A stretch of DNA of 6,473 nt from Bacteroidales bacterium UBA4459 (GTDB taxonomy: Bacteria > Bacteroidota > Bacteroidia > Bacteroidales > F082). Position 1 is the stretch's first letter; the number at the start of each line of letters is the position of its first letter. The stretch is taken from the NCBI GenBank assembly GCA_002389465.1, contig DGOT01000278.1, positions 1-6,473 of the forward strand, read 5' to 3'. A program made the translations under genes and the position numbers. The notes beneath the pieces were generated by a model that was given only the letters and a program-made list of their open reading frames with translations, did not search any database and was not told where the DNA came from. This document shows, piece by piece, positions 5,869 through 6,473 of the stretch.

Positions 5869-6473
5869 ATGGCATATAATCTGAGAAACAGAAACTTTTT
5901 AAAGTTACTCGATTTCAATCCAAAAGAAATAAAATTTTTACTTGATCTCTCGGCTGACCTGAAAAAGGCCAAGTACGCCGGAACAGAACAGCAGAAACTG
6001 AAAGGGAAAAACATCGCCCTTATCTTTGAAAAAGCATCTACCCGGACACGCTGTGCCTTTGAAACTGCTGCTTATGACCAGGGGGCGCATGTTACATACC
6101 TTGGCCCGACAGGTTCACAAATCGGTAAAAAAGAAACCATGAAAGACACCGCCCGTGTGTTGGGCCGTATGTACGATGGCATCGAATACCGTGGTTTCGG
6201 GCAGAACATTGTAGAAGAGCTGGGAAAATATGCTGGGGTGCCGGTCTGGAACGGACTGACCAACGAATTTCATCCAACCCAGATCCTGGCTGATTTCCTC
6301 ACCATGATGGAACATTCGGATAAACCGCTGCACCAGGTGTCGTTTGCATACCTGGGCGATGCCCGTAACAATATGGGTAACTCGCTGATGGTAGGCGCCG
6401 CCAAAATGGGCATGGATTTCCGTGCTGTAGCACCAAAGCAATACTTGCCTGATGAAGAACTGGTGAACCAGTG
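5869..6473 (+). CDS. Ornithine carbamoyltransferase, 3'-truncated by window
   Basis: 201 residues are visible and the frame is still open at the window end; about 130 residues should follow. The enzyme transfers the carbamoyl group of carbamoyl phosphate to ornithine to give citrulline in the cytoplasm. The carbamoyl-phosphate loop STRTR (57-61) lies in FEKASTRTRCAFETAAYDQG. KETMKDTARVLGRMYDGIEY (88-107) follows, then HPTQ (135-138) and the start of the ornithine-binding domain, GDARNNMGNSL (163-173). The sequence is close to E. coli ArgI/ArgF throughout, and it lacks the SLRTR-type loop and proline-rich features of Bacteroides succinylornithine transcarbamylase. The C-terminal HCLP motif lies outside the window. 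Biosynthetic (argF) and catabolic (arcB) roles cannot be separated from this part, so no symbol is given. The ATG at 5869 gives MAYNLRNRNFLKLLDF, matching the family N-terminus. There is no Shine-Dalgarno; the leader is AT-rich, as is common in this phylum. A -7 promoter match is at 5804-5811. Confidence 0.96.
   Translation, partial: MAYNLRNRNFLKLLDFNPKEIKFLLDLSADLKKAKYAGTEQQKLKGKNIALIFEKASTRTRCAFETAAYDQGAHVTYLGPTGSQIGKKETMKDTARVLGRMYDGIEYRGFGQNIVEELGKYAGVPVWNGLTNEFHPTQILADFLTMMEHSDKPLHQVSFAYLGDARNNMGNSLMVGAAKMGMDFRAVAPKQYLPDEELVNQ

Noticed and set aside
6072..6441. Open frames on the minus strand inside the OTCase gene
   Set aside because: They overlap a clearly conserved coding sequence on the other strand, overlap each other in different frames and have no recognisable motifs. 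They are antisense shadows.
1..6473. Mobile element, CRISPR array, tRNA or defence island
   Set aside because: No transposase or integrase motifs, no regularly spaced repeats, no tRNA-like cloverleaf and no defence effector were found on either strand. The content is ordinary core-genome sequence.

Overview
This is chromosomal housekeeping sequence from a member of the Bacteroidota, probably a Bacteroidales- or Marinilabiliales-like organism. Four things point there: IleRS has the GIHH variant of the HIGH motif, the lipoprotein signal peptidase has the long HGRVVDMLYFP-type insertion, the TraR/DksA-family protein has lost its zinc ligands in the way usual for this phylum, and there are TAnnTTTG (-7 type) promoter matches with little Shine-Dalgarno signal. 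Species cannot be named from this window.

Layout. Positions 1-249 (+) hold the C-terminal end of a biotin-dependent acyl-CoA carboxylase carboxyltransferase subunit (propionyl-CoA carboxylase beta / methylmalonyl-CoA decarboxylase alpha type). A strong bidirectional terminator hairpin (265-302) separates it from a convergent minus-strand block. Read 5' to 3' on the minus strand, that block is ileS (4887-1456), a zinc-less DksA/TraR-family regulator (1373-954) and lspA (936-319, TTG start). Upstream, also on the minus strand and apparently in its own transcription unit, is an unrecognised 173-aa helical protein (5583-5062) with a well-formed promoter and a candidate terminator. From about 5635 to 5868 is a divergent intergenic region with a promoter and small inverted repeats. 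It leads to the start of an ornithine carbamoyltransferase gene on the plus strand (5869 to the window end, 3'-truncated).

How the genes work together. ileS, dksA-like and lspA sit head-to-tail on one strand and may be at least partly co-transcribed. They link tRNA-Ile charging, a secondary-channel-type RNA polymerase regulator and lipoprotein maturation; ileS-lspA adjacency is also known in Proteobacteria. The flanking genes are metabolic (propionate/methylmalonyl-CoA and arginine/citrulline).

I see no mobile element, CRISPR array, tRNA/rRNA or recognisable defence system. The points most worth a second look are the altered IleRS signature motif (a mupirocin hyper-resistance signature), the CxxT/SxxA DksA-like protein, the canonical E. 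coli-like OTCase in a phylum that often uses succinylornithine transcarbamylase, and the orphan 173-aa protein.
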